Shown here one piece after another: positions 14,086 to 21,018 of a stretch of DNA of 42,010 nt. The DNA is from a virus. The position numbers and the translations under genes are program-made. The stretch's first letter is position 1, and each line of letters begins with the position of its first letter. The stretch is taken from positions 1-42,010 of IMG/VR virus record IMGVR_UViG_3300022745_000067. The stretch is one strand, 5' to 3'. The notes under the pieces were generated by a model that did no database searches, was not told where the DNA came from, and saw only the letters and a program-made list of their open reading frames with translations.

Positions 14086-14361
14086 TTAGCGTTGAAGTGA
14101 CTCTTTACGGCCGGAAATAATAGTGTGAGAGCAGACTTTATGTGCCCATTTGGCACCCTCAAGGGCTCGATTGCAGATTTTGACCATTTCAGTGTCGCCA
14201 GCTTGGCCTGCTTCATCGCGCAATTCGAAGATGTCTAAAGTGTCGATGGGCCGGTCGGCATCGCGCATCAACTCGTCCATGCGCTCTGCGGCCACCTTGT
14301 CGTAATCGGTGAGCGAATCCGACAAGCTATCGAAGTCAAAGGACAATTGAGCGTCGGACAT
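14086..14361 (-). CDS. Hypothetical protein with N-terminal QLSFDF motif
   Basis: A 91-residue protein beginning MSDAQLSFDFDSL. QLSFDF at residues 5-10 resembles sliding-clamp binding motifs (QLSLPL in Hda starts at nearly the same position). The rest is helical and charged (KVAAERMDELMRDADRP; FELRDEAGQAGD). It starts in a TAATG overlap with the upstream gene. If the motif binds the host clamp, the protein could act on host replication; this is inference. Confidence 0.55.
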   Translation of the reverse strand: MSDAQLSFDFDSLSDSLTDYDKVAAERMDELMRDADRPIDTLDIFELRDEAGQAGDTEMVKICNRALEGAKWAHKVCSHTIISGRKESLQR

Positions 14362-14546
14362 TAGCGCACCATCCCAGCAACGGAGTCAATACAGCTGGAG
14401 ATGAGTCGGCCGTTGGCCGTGGTGAGCACGGTGGGCTTGCCGTCCTCTGAGCGGCGGTACCACATAGCCGATGCGCCTTCCTGCGTCAGCATCAGAGTGA
14501 GCAGGTTAGCCGCGTGAACGGTGGGGCAAATAACGGTGGTAGACAT
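14361..14546 (-). CDS. Small hypothetical protein, first after the repressible promoter
   Basis: A 61-residue protein beginning MSTTVICPTVHAANLLTLML. The start is chosen for the AAGGA site upstream. The chain looks like a small alpha/beta unit (EDGKPTVLTTANGRLI). It is the first gene after the TTGACA promoter with a dyad over its -10, so it heads a strong, regulated leftward transcript. No family recognised. Confidence 0.55.
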   Translation of the reverse strand: MSTTVICPTVHAANLLTLMLTQEGASAMWYRRSEDGKPTVLTTANGRLISSCIDSVAGMVR

Positions 14547-14590
14547 TTGGTATCCTTCTTGCTTGCAATGGGTTGACGATTCCGAGAGCA

Positions 14591-14608
14591 CCTATAGGTA
14601 TCTATAGG
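14591..14608. promoter_or_regulatory. Perfect operator-like dyad over a -10 region
   Basis: On the message strand, CCTATAGATACCTATAGG: 7-bp arms CCTATAG/CTATAGG around a 4-base spacer. It lies 45 bases before the first gene of the leftward operon and covers the -10 of the promoter at 14599-14626. Its sequence is different from the TTATCG dyads at 12271, so a different regulator is likely. Confidence 0.6.
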
Positions 14609-14626
14609 GGCTGTCGCAAGTGTCAA
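14599..14626 (-). promoter_or_regulatory. Leftward early promoter
   Basis: A consensus -35 TTGACA (14626-14621) and a -10 of TAGATA (14604-14599) at 16 bp, or AGATAC at 17. It points toward the early operon. The dyad covers the -10, so a bound protein would block RNA polymerase. The -35 is a perfect sigma70 match. Confidence 0.6.
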
Positions 14627-14709
14627 TTGCGTTGCACGTCCACCCAATCGGGCCGGATAGCGCATGCTGCATTGGCTAGCGTTTGGCGTATTGGCCGCTA
14701 GTGGCCCTC

Positions 14710-14726
14710 AAGGTCTCCCCGACCTT
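14710..14726. promoter_or_regulatory. Short perfect hairpin/dyad AAGGTC-tcccc-GACCTT
   Basis: A 6-bp inverted repeat with a 5-base loop in the gap after the gene at 14778-14975. No U-tract follows on either strand, so a terminator is unlikely. It may be a further operator or a leader hairpin of the promoter at 14754-14781. Confidence 0.3.
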
Positions 14727-14753
14727 TCTGAAGGGTGGGGTATCCTAGGTCGC

Positions 14754-14781
14754 TACATAACCAAGATTTACGTGGTGTCAA
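14754..14781 (-). promoter_or_regulatory. Candidate second leftward promoter
   Basis: TTGACA (14781-14776) with TATGTA (14759-14754) at 16 bp on the minus strand. The -35 is perfect, the -10 moderate. It overlaps the last codons of the gene at 14778-14975 and would add transcription to the early operon upstream of the operator-controlled promoter. Confidence 0.4.
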
Positions 14782-14975
14782 GCATCTGAAACGCGATCAC
14801 GGGTCGGCCCTCTCGGCGCGGCAACGTTCACAGCTGTGGGTCGCTCGAGGTCGGCGACGCGGGCACGGAGATCGGCCAGTTCGTCGGCAGGCGTGGACAC
14901 CGGTCCGTAATGGCACGGCCCGTCGTGATGCATCTTGTGCCAGCACCTACTGTTATAGCAGCGTGGTGGCGTCAT
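14778..14975 (-). CDS. Cys/His-rich coiled-coil protein (65 aa)
   Basis: A 65-residue protein, MTPPRCYNSRCWHKMHHDGP at the start. C6, C11, and several histidines with C21 form a likely zinc site; then ADELADLRARVADLERP is a short coiled coil, and the tail is basic. The open frame continues far upstream but that part translates G-rich repeats into low-complexity residues, so I start at the ATG with AGGGCAGG upstream. Leftmost gene at the head of the early block; a regulatory role is possible. Confidence 0.45.
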   Translation of the reverse strand: MTPPRCYNSRCWHKMHHDGPCHYGPVSTPADELADLRARVADLERPTAVNVAAPRGPTRDRVSDA

Positions 14976-15105
14976 CCTGCCCTCACACTCTCGAGGTGGT
15001 GCCAGTCGGCGATCGCCATCGTTTGCATGATTAGGAGTAGTGCAGGGCGTGTGCCACGGTTGCGCGTAGTGATTCCAGGGGGTTACGTGGTCGGACCAGG
15101 GCCAA

Positions 15106-15207
15106 GTGGGGGTGCAGTCGCCACCTAGCGGCCAAGTGCCTGAAACCACAGGTGGGGGTGCAGTCCCACCCCGGGGGTTTGGCCCCACTGGCCGGTTGTG
15201 GGTGCAG
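15106..15207. repeat. G-rich direct repeats GTGGGGGTGCAGTC
   Basis: GTGGGGGTGCAGTC occurs at 15106-15119 and 15152-15165, with a shortened copy GTGGGTGCAG at 15198-15207. GTGGGGGTCCAG, one base different, appears on the other strand near 15319-15330. The spacing of the first two copies is 46 bp. Runs of five G could form quadruplex-like structures. Confidence 0.5.
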
Positions 15208-15401
15208 CACCTACATCCTAGCGTGCGAGGGGAGCCGGCACACTAGCGGCGATGTGTGACATGGGCCCCGGGTACAAATCTACCCACCCCCCGGGTACTC
15301 CCCCACCCACCTGGGGCCTGGACCCCCACCCGTCGACCTCTGGGGGATAGTTGGCATGAGGGGCGCAACGGCCTATGTGCCCAATCCCCAAAACCTTTCG
15401 A

Positions 15402-15477
15402 CCAAATCTGTAAGGGATCTAACTAAGAATCGGTCTACTAGTTCCAAATCTGCAACCCACTGTGCCAATATCCGCAA
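15402..15477. repeat. Iteron-like repeats CCAAATCTGyAA
   Basis: CCAAATCTGTAA at 15402-15413, CCAAATCTGCAA at 15444-15455 and a diverged copy CCAATATCCGCAA at 15465-15477, all in the same orientation. They lie in the more A+T-rich part of the control region. Direct repeats of this size next to A+T-rich DNA are typical of initiator-binding iterons; function not shown. Confidence 0.4.
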
Positions 15478-15511
15478 CAACCCCCCTAAAAATCAGCCTC
15501 GCTGGCTAGTT

Positions 15512-15526
15512 TGACGCAGTGCGTCA
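15512..15526. promoter_or_regulatory. Perfect 15-bp dyad TGACGCA-G-TGCGTCA
   Basis: Seven-base arms around a single central G. Non-coding location between divergent operons suggests a dimeric protein site. First of three perfect dyads within 170 bp. Confidence 0.45.
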
Positions 15527-15630
15527 GACCCAGCACGCAAGTAGGGCCCAATTGACGGGATATGCAGGTCAGTTGTCCCGGAGCCCACTAGGGCGACCTT
15601 GTTTATAAAGCTTCCGGGGCACAAACCCCT

Positions 15631-15644
15631 ATCCAGCCCTGGAT
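15631..15644. promoter_or_regulatory. Perfect 14-bp dyad ATCCAG-CC-CTGGAT
   Basis: Six-base arms around CC in the same gap. The arm sequence is unrelated to the neighbouring dyads, so a different ligand or a structural role is implied if functional. Confidence 0.35.
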
Positions 15645-15664
15645 TATGGCGCGTGAGGGCAAAT

Positions 15665-15681
15665 TGTGCCAATTTGGCACA
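15665..15681. promoter_or_regulatory. Perfect 17-bp dyad TGTGCCAA-T-TTGGCACA
   Basis: Eight-base arms around a single T, the longest perfect dyad in the region. It lies about 285 bases upstream of the first rightward gene and 30 bases before TTGTCA (15711), which precedes TATAAA (15737) at a long 20-bp spacing. A regulator site for rightward transcription is plausible. Confidence 0.45.
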
Positions 15682-15726
15682 CCACATGGCGCCTAATGGT
15701 AAATTAGGGCTTGTCAACCCCCTAAA

Positions 15727-15795
15727 GACCTGGCAGTATAAATATCAGCTCTCGATACGCGGCGCGCCCAATCCAAACGGGCCGACCTGGCAGTA
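15727..15795. repeat. Duplicated 12-mer GACCTGGCAGTA
   Basis: Identical copies at 15727-15738 and 15784-15795 in the same orientation. The first is followed by TAAATAT, so it ends in a -10-like TATAAA; the second is followed by GAGGGGG. It may mark a late-promoter or processing element just upstream of the tRNA-like sequence. Confidence 0.35.
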
Positions 15796-15798
15796 GAG

Positions 15799-15877
15799 GG
15801 GGCACTAAGGCTGGAGTGGGAGCAGATCGACGTTCCAACCGTTGATATGCAGGTAGGTTCGACTCCTACCCCGGCCG
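15799..15877 (+). tRNA. tRNA-like element, anticodon CCA (Trp-like), atypical acceptor/D region
   Basis: The 3' half is a convincing tRNA: anticodon arm CGACG-TTCCAAC-CGTTG (15828-15844; five pairs, U33 present, anticodon CCA), an 8-base variable loop, and T arm GTAGG-TTCGACT-CCTAC (15853-15869). Discriminator would be G15877, as in bacterial tRNA-Trp. The 5' half is odd. One fold has D-arm-like GCTG...AGTGGGAG...CAGA, giving normal length but a poor acceptor stem (from 15799). Another pairs GGCTGG (15809-15814) with CCGGCC (15871-15876), giving a good acceptor but no D arm. CCA is not encoded. It may be a degenerate phage tRNA, a tRNA mimic, or the 3' part of a host tRNA kept as an attachment sequence. 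Confidence 0.4.
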
Positions 15878-15965
15878 CTATTACCGACATTTAGACCCTG
15901 CATCGCAACTCCGCTTGTCAATCATGGCGCGGATGGTGGGGTCGCCCAGTCGGGCTAGAGGTTCA

Positions 15966-16424
15966 ATGCTTGCATGCCGCACCTGTCGAGTCGCCCTATC
16001 CGCCGCCCACGGGTGTGTGGTGTGTGACTCCATGCGCAAGCAGCTGGTAGCCGTTGGTGACACCGACGAGGAGCGCCCTAGCTTGGCCCAGGTGAGCGCC
16101 GAGGTTATCGCCGGCATCCGCTCCCAGGTACGCCATTACCGTGCGCTCCTAGACGCCGACAAGACTGATAGCACGTCGCTCAACCGCCTGCTCGCCCTGT
16201 CCAACTCGGCAGCCAAGGTGCTAGAGGCCGCCCGCAAGCTGCAGGCTGATGGTAAGGACGCCGTCGACTCCATGTCGTTTGCCGAGCGCGCCACCCTGTT
16301 TATCGAGTGGTACATGGACCTACCCCCGCCCTACCGCGTCAAGCTACGGGCGCAAATGGACGAGCACGAGACCGCGTTGATGGCCCCTGTGGCCGTACCT
16401 GCCCTGCCGAGGCCCAATGAGTGA
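15966..16424 (+). CDS. Zinc-ribbon protein, possible terminase small subunit
   Basis: A 152-residue protein, first of the rightward genes. The start at 15966 is favoured by GAGG just upstream and gives a chain beginning MLACRTCRVALSAAHGCVVC, a two-knuckle zinc ribbon; an ATG at 15924 is an alternative without a ribosome site. The rest is helical (AEVIAGIRSQVRHYRALLDA; LSNSAAKVLEAARKLQADG), as in DNA-binding small terminase subunits. Two genes separate it from the large terminase. The small-terminase call rests on position and size; no sequence signature proves it. Confidence 0.5.
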   Translation: MLACRTCRVALSAAHGCVVCDSMRKQLVAVGDTDEERPSLAQVSAEVIAGIRSQVRHYRALLDADKTDSTSLNRLLALSNSAAKVLEAARKLQADGKDAVDSMSFAERATLFIEWYMDLPPPYRVKLRAQMDEHETALMAPVAVPALPRPNE

Positions 16425-16851
16425 TCCAGTTCTAGTTAGGCAGCTCGCCCCAGGTGACCTGCCTTACGTATTTAGCACATGGCTACGTGACCTGCGGGAC
16501 GCCGACGCCAGTGCCCTTCCCGATGACCTGTGGTTCGCCGCACACAGGTCCCACATCGAGCGCACGTTAAGTGACCGCCGAGTGGTTGTGCTCGTGGCTG
16601 CTGCTGCTGACGCGCCCGATGAGATCCTGGGCTTCGTCGTCGCATACCCGGAAGAGAGGCTAGTATGGGTTCAGATTCGAAAGGGACTACGCAAGCAAGG
16701 GTTGGCAAAGCGCCTGCTGCTCCAAGCCGGAGTGGGTCCAGGGACGCCAGCCGAGTGGATGACGCCGCTAGGACGTCAGCGCCTGCCGAACCCGCGCCGG
16801 TCGCGCCAGCTGCGCCGAAGCAGATCGCACTCGTTGACGGCCGCCAAGTAG
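16417..16851 (+). CDS. GNAT-like N-acetyltransferase-fold protein
   Basis: A 144-residue protein with GNAT features: the head VRQLAPGDLPYVFSTWLRDL, the beta strand segment EILGFVVAYPEERLVWVQIRKGLRKQGLAKRLLLQ (described in parts; the RxxGLAxRLL part is the acetyl-CoA loop, R/Q-x-x-G-x-A type), then TPAEWMTPLGR. GNAT genes of this type lie just before large terminases in several phages; substrate unknown. Start overlaps the upstream stop by eight bases. The last 187 bases are also read in another frame by the next gene. The C-terminus ends in a basic tail that may be a by-product of that overlap. Confidence 0.65.
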   Translation: MSDPVLVRQLAPGDLPYVFSTWLRDLRDADASALPDDLWFAAHRSHIERTLSDRRVVVLVAAAADAPDEILGFVVAYPEERLVWVQIRKGLRKQGLAKRLLLQAGVGPGTPAEWMTPLGRQRLPNPRRSRQLRRSRSHSLTAAK

Positions 16852-17108
16852 CCGAACTGTACGTCAACCTAAAAGGCGACCCCCACCTCATTACGTGGGA
16901 CAGCGGCACGCACATCTTCACCCGGGTCTACTACTTCAATGGGATCTTCCATTGCGGCGACCGGACTAACAACGTGATTGGTTGTGAATACGTGACGATG
17001 GCCAACTACCAGCCCGAGGTAGGTCTAACACTCTACACCACCCGGTACAAGGTGTTCGTGCCCACTACCTATTGCACGGCCAATTGGTCTAACACCTACA
17101 TAGACTAA
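16665..17108 (+). CDS. Hypothetical protein overprinting the GNAT gene
   Basis: A 147-residue protein. The first 50 residues are a Ser/Ala/Pro-rich, disordered stretch encoded over the GNAT 3' end; the remainder is a compact domain (QIALVDGRQVAELYVNLKGD; YYFNGIFHCGDRTNNVIGC) of unknown family with several aromatic residues. GAGAGG lies at a good distance before the ATG at 16665, inside the GNAT gene, which supports true overlap. A start further downstream is possible, since the linker could be noncoding in this frame. No function is visible. Confidence 0.5.
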   Translation: MGSDSKGTTQARVGKAPAAPSRSGSRDASRVDDAARTSAPAEPAPVAPAAPKQIALVDGRQVAELYVNLKGDPHLITWDSGTHIFTRVYYFNGIFHCGDRTNNVIGCEYVTMANYQPEVGLTLYTTRYKVFVPTTYCTANWSNTYID

Positions 17109-17289
17109 AGGCCCTACCCATTCCTGGATAAGGCCTTGTGGTGTCGCTATCGGAGCCCCTTTAGGTATTAGGAGCCGAGGTCCTTGTGCTCTAACCCTCT
17201 CTCCCTCTGCCCCTTGGGACCCGTCTTCGACAATACAACTCCCAGATCGATTTGTCTACCTGTATATTTTTTGCCACACCTAAGTAGCC
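17109..17289 (+). other. Intergenic gap before the large terminase
   Basis: 180 bases without a gene. It holds alternative short pairings, AAAGGCC with GGCCTT (17107-17113/17132-17137) or CTAAAGG with CCTTTAG (17105-17111/17158-17164), a pyrimidine-rich stretch, and TATATTTTTTG before the terminase start. A processing or attenuation site is possible. I see no clear promoter; the -35 expected for TATATT is missing. Confidence 0.35.
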
Positions 17290-18891
17290 ATGGCCGGTAA
17301 GACCAAGGACCTGCTCCCCCACCTGTTCAGCTCCCTGCGGGCTGCTTCAGTGGCGCGCCGCGTCACGGACAAGTGGCTGGATAAGGCCGCCGTCCTCCGG
17401 TCCCTCCTGATGCCCTCCCAGGCCCGTCTGGAGAAGGACCGCAATCCTCGCGTTGCCGTGCGCTCTGCGCGACGTTGCGGCAAGTCGACGGGCGCCATGT
17501 TCCTGGTCGGAATACGCTGCCTGGAGCGATCTGGTAGCGAATGGGTGGTCATCGGCCTGACCCGCCCCAGCGTCAAGCGCATCTACTGGCTGGCCCTGCA
17601 GCAGCTAAACCAGGCCTTTGAACTGGGGATTAAGTTCCAGCATCAGGAGCTGGTCGCCACGTTCCCCAATGGGTCGCGGGTTTACTTTGTCGGGGCTGAG
17701 AATCGTTCTGAGATCGAGAAGCTCCGCGGCGGCAAATACGACGGCGTGGTGGTGGACGAGTCCAAGTCGTTCAGCCCCGGGGTGTTTGACGAGTTGCTGA
17801 ATGACGTTCTTGAACCAGCGCTGATGGACCGTCGCGGCCAGATGCTGCTGATTGGCACCCCTGGCGACGTCCTGGACGGGCCCTTCTACCTGGCCACCAC
17901 GGATGAGCCGGTCATATTCGACACCCCAAATGGTAAGCGCCAATCCAATGTTTTGTTCGGGTGCGAGAGTCAGCACCCAGCTGTGTGGTCGTTGCACACC
18001 TGGACCCTGCAGGACAACACGACCAAGTTTGTCGATATCCACACGGGGGACGAGTACACCCTGTGGGATGAGGCAGTAAAGCGCAAAGAAAAGAACGGCT
18101 GGTCAGACGATCACCCCACGTGGTGCCGTGAGTACCTCGGCAAGTGGGTCGCTAACCTAAACCGCTTCGTCTATCGCTACCGCTCCTATACCCACGACTA
18201 CCTGCCCTGCCACGATACCCGGTGGGGTCTGCCTGGCGACAAAGACGCTAGCTGGCGGACCTGTATTGGGTGGGACCTAGGCTCTAGGGACGGCACGGCA
18301 GTAGTCGTGTGGGCCTTCTCCCCCACAGAGCCAGGGCTATGGGAGGTCTACAGCGAGCGCCGCGTGTCGACTCCCGAGCGCCCATTGAACGTCCAGGTAA
18401 TCGCAGACTGGTACCACGAATTGGAGGCGGAATATGGCCCGTTCGTTGGGTGGGTGTGCGATCCAGCCGGCTTGGCGACCATGGTCATGGACACGTTGGC
18501 AGCAGAACACCAGGTGTACCTGGAGCCAGCTGAGAAGAAGCAGAAGCTTGACCATATCGAGCTTTTCAATTCCGACCTAGACGCGGGTCTCATCCACATC
18601 CGCCGCGGCTCGGCACTCAGTAAGGAACTGCTAGAGAACCGCTGGCTAGAGAAGTCGATCGGCACGGACCGGCGGGTCGAGGACCCAGCCACTCCCAATG
18701 ACACCTGCGATGCGGCCCTATATGCCTTCCGGTGGTGCCTACATCGCCAATCCCGGGCCCGTACTCCTGCAAAGCCCATGTTCACTCCCGATTGGTATGC
18801 CCAGGTCGCCCGCGAGGAACTGGCCCAGGCGGAGGAGCGCGCTCGGGCACGTAACGCACCCGCAACCCTTGATACTGACTGGTGGTCCTAA
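17290..18891 (+). CDS. terL: Terminase large subunit
   Basis: A 533-residue packaging motor ATPase/nuclease that translocates DNA into the prohead and cuts it. Walker A is SARRCGKST (59-67), Walker B VVVDE (153-157, in YDGVVVDESKS), followed by the coupling motif IGTPGD. The C-terminal RNase H-like nuclease has D in IGWDLGSRDGTAVV (about 325-338), a second Asp in WVCDPAG (about 388-394) and a third in NDTCDAALYAFRW (about 470-482). Length is normal. Stop and next start overlap (TAATG). Confidence 0.95.
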   Translation: MAGKTKDLLPHLFSSLRAASVARRVTDKWLDKAAVLRSLLMPSQARLEKDRNPRVAVRSARRCGKSTGAMFLVGIRCLERSGSEWVVIGLTRPSVKRIYWLALQQLNQAFELGIKFQHQELVATFPNGSRVYFVGAENRSEIEKLRGGKYDGVVVDESKSFSPGVFDELLNDVLEPALMDRRGQMLLIGTPGDVLDGPFYLATTDEPVIFDTPNGKRQSNVLFGCESQHPAVWSLHTWTLQDNTTKFVDIHTGDEYTLWDEAVKRKEKNGWSDDHPTWCREYLGKWVANLNRFVYRYRSYTHDYLPCHDTRWGLPGDKDASWRTCIGWDLGSRDGTAVVVWAFSPTEPGLWEVYSERRVSTPERPLNVQVIADWYHELEAEYGPFVGWVCDPAGLATMVMDTLAAEHQVYLEPAEKKQKLDHIELFNSDLDAGLIHIRRGSALSKELLENRWLEKSIGTDRRVEDPATPNDTCDAALYAFRWCLHRQSRARTPAKPMFTPDWYAQVAREELAQAEERARARNAPATLDTDWWS

Positions 18892-19127
18892 TGAGCCCCG
18901 CAGACTTCGACGCCTACCTGACCGTTGCCCGCCGGCACAATGTGATGTCCCTTGGGCTAGAGGTCCCGGTGGTGGACGCCATCACCAAGGTAACCACGAT
19001 GGCCAAGCTGTCCGTCACCCTTGGGCCCGACATGACGCTGGTGGCCGGTGGGGAGGAGCCGGAGCCGGGTAGCTGGAAAGAGTGGAAGGGCCCCGAGGCG
19101 CTCGACTCCATGGGAGATGACGAGTGA
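18891..19127 (+). CDS. Small hypothetical protein between terminase and portal
   Basis: A 78-residue protein, MSPADFDAYLTVARRHNVMS at the start, acidic C-terminus (PEALDSMGDDE). The start is the ATG in the TAATG junction with the terminase stop; its stop overlaps the portal GTG (GTGA). Small proteins at this place are common in podovirus-like phages; the function is unknown. The N-terminal helix (DFDAYLTVARRHNV) may contact the portal or terminase. Confidence 0.6.
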   Translation: MSPADFDAYLTVARRHNVMSLGLEVPVVDAITKVTTMAKLSVTLGPDMTLVAGGEEPEPGSWKEWKGPEALDSMGDDE

Positions 19128-21013
19128 GCGGCGGCGGCACGAAGCACATGGGCAACTGGGTAGCCCCGACCGACGACACCATCCCCTGGTACGAGGTCGA
19201 CAAGGACGAGCCCGACAAGGTTGCCCGCACGATCATCGAGACGGTGCGCGACATCGAGCAGCGCCAGACCTCCATCTTCGAAGGCAACCGGCGCCACGCC
19301 CGTATCTACGCCGGCTATCTTCCAAATGGGATGGCCTGGTCGTCTGGTCCCGGTACCAATGTGCGTGCCCCCTTTGAGGCGACGAAGGCTGTCATTCGGT
19401 CGGTCTGCGATACGGCCACCGCGCTCATCGTCCGCTCGCGACCCAAGGCGACCATCGTCACTGATGGGGCCGATTGGGATATCCAGCGGCAGGCCAAGGA
19501 CCTAGACCAATTCCTTGTAGGCGGATACGAGCGCTCCAAGATTTACGAGGTCGCCCCCCGCTGCTTCCACGACAGCACAGTGTTCGGCACGGGCGCCTGG
19601 AAGCTAGTCCCGCGCGGGACTGGCGACGATTGGCATGTGGCCTGTGACCGCGTCCTCCCAGACGACCTCGTGGTGGATGAGGATGAGTGCCACGACAACC
19701 TGATGCCAGCGTGCATGTACCACCGCGTCGTGGTGAGCCCCTATTCGCTAATCAAGCGGTATGCCAGCAAGAACCCCGAACTGGCATCCAAGATTCGGGC
19801 AGCTAGCAGCGTCTCCAGCTGGCCCAACCGCTCGATCCCAAAAGGCAAGATTATCCTTGTCGAGGCCTACTTTGTCGACCCCGACGGTGGCAATGGTCGG
19901 CGGGTGCTGTGCGTCGAAGGCGCGGTCATCAAGGACGGTGCGTGGAAGCATCCGTGGCACCCTTTTGTTGTCCTACATTGGGCTCCCCCGATCAGCGGCT
20001 TCTACGGAGACGGGATCGCCTATCGCCAGTATGGTCGGCAGTCCCGCATCACCTACATGTACCGCTGGATCCAGCGCTGCCACGACCTGTTCGCCACCCC
20101 CAAGGCATGGGTCGATCCGGCAGGTGGCACACCCACGCTGCAGATGAGTAATGATATCGGCGCGGTCATCATGACCCGTAAGCCGCCTGTGTTCCAGACC
20201 CAGGCGGTCTGCCCTCCCGAAATTTACCAATGGCTGAATAACCTGGAAGCTGGGGGGTACGAGGACGAGGGTATCTCCCAGACATCTGCCCAGAACCAGT
20301 TGCCCACGGGCATCGAGTCGGCCCCTGCCCAACGCGAGTACAGCTACAAGGAAGGCCAGCGGTTCGCCCCTGTTAGCCAGCGCTGGGAACATGCCGTTGC
20401 AGTGGAGACGGCCGAGAAGATGACGGCTCTGTACCGCGAGCGCGCCGCTGCCTCGGGGTCTAAGACCCTTACCCAGCGATGGGCGGACTGCAACATGATG
20501 CGCCAGATCGAGTGGCCCGACCTAGAGGAGCACGCCTACCTCATCCGGGCTGCCGCTAGCTCCCTGGAGTCGCTGTCCCCTGCGAGCCGTATCCAGGCCG
20601 CCATTGAGTTGCAGCAAACTGGCCTGCTTCGGGCCGGTGAAGGTCGCCGGTTGATGGGTCACCCTGACCTCTTGCGGTCGGACGAGCTGGACAACGCTCC
20701 CATCGCCTACGCCGAGATGGTGCTCCAGCGCATCCTCACCGGCGAGTACGTCGAAGTGGATGACTATGCTGATCTGTCCATCCTTGATTCTACGATCCGT
20801 GCTGGTCGCCTGCTCTCGATTACCAAGGGCGCGCCCCAGCACCTTATTGACGCACTCAGTGACTTCCTAGACAGGATTGACGTCGCGCTCCAGCGCGTCG
20901 CCCAGTCCGCTCAGGCCGCCGCCCAGGCCCAGCAGGGCATCGGCGTCCCGAGTGACCCATCCACGGCATCCCAACAGGGCATGCCACTCCCCTTTAGCTC
21001 AGGACCAGGTTGA
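19124..21013 (+). CDS. Portal protein
   Basis: A 629-residue head-tail connector/portal protein that forms the DNA channel at one capsid vertex. It begins with GTG in a GTGA overlap. Typical features are the N-terminal wing (RHARIYAGYLPNG), the DNA-clip region (FYGDGIAYRQYGRQSRITYM), a conserved glutamine/ser block (ISQTSAQNQLPTGIESAPAQ), and a Gln/Ala-rich C-terminus (QSAQAAAQAQQGIG) as in portal barrels. Its place between terminase and scaffold/capsid genes confirms the role. Confidence 0.85.
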   Translation: MSGGGTKHMGNWVAPTDDTIPWYEVDKDEPDKVARTIIETVRDIEQRQTSIFEGNRRHARIYAGYLPNGMAWSSGPGTNVRAPFEATKAVIRSVCDTATALIVRSRPKATIVTDGADWDIQRQAKDLDQFLVGGYERSKIYEVAPRCFHDSTVFGTGAWKLVPRGTGDDWHVACDRVLPDDLVVDEDECHDNLMPACMYHRVVVSPYSLIKRYASKNPELASKIRAASSVSSWPNRSIPKGKIILVEAYFVDPDGGNGRRVLCVEGAVIKDGAWKHPWHPFVVLHWAPPISGFYGDGIAYRQYGRQSRITYMYRWIQRCHDLFATPKAWVDPAGGTPTLQMSNDIGAVIMTRKPPVFQTQAVCPPEIYQWLNNLEAGGYEDEGISQTSAQNQLPTGIESAPAQREYSYKEGQRFAPVSQRWEHAVAVETAEKMTALYRERAAASGSKTLTQRWADCNMMRQIEWPDLEEHAYLIRAAASSLESLSPASRIQAAIELQQTGLLRAGEGRRLMGHPDLLRSDELDNAPIAYAEMVLQRILTGEYVEVDDYADLSILDSTIRAGRLLSITKGAPQHLIDALSDFLDRIDVALQRVAQSAQAAAQAQQGIGVPSDPSTASQQGMPLPFSSGPG

Positions 21014-21018
21014 TACAA

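Larger units (their letters stand above)
14976..15965. other. Divergent intergenic control region, no supported gene
   Basis: About 1 kb between the leftward and rightward genes. Open frames here translate to low-complexity, proline-rich sequence and have no ribosome sites. From left to right it holds G-rich direct repeats, a C/G-rich stretch (15260-15350), iteron-like repeats in a more A+T-rich part (15380-15490), three perfect dyads (15512-15681), a duplicated 12-mer and a tRNA-like element. This is where an origin and rightward promoters would be expected. Confidence 0.6.

Noticed and set aside
14976-15188. Upstream extension of the 65-residue gene at 14778-14975
   Set aside because: It only translates G-rich repeats into Pro/Trp/Gly-rich sequence with no ribosome site.
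17211-17222. TGCCCCTTGGG shared with intergenic 35211-35222
   Set aside because: Too short to separate from chance, no clear common structure.
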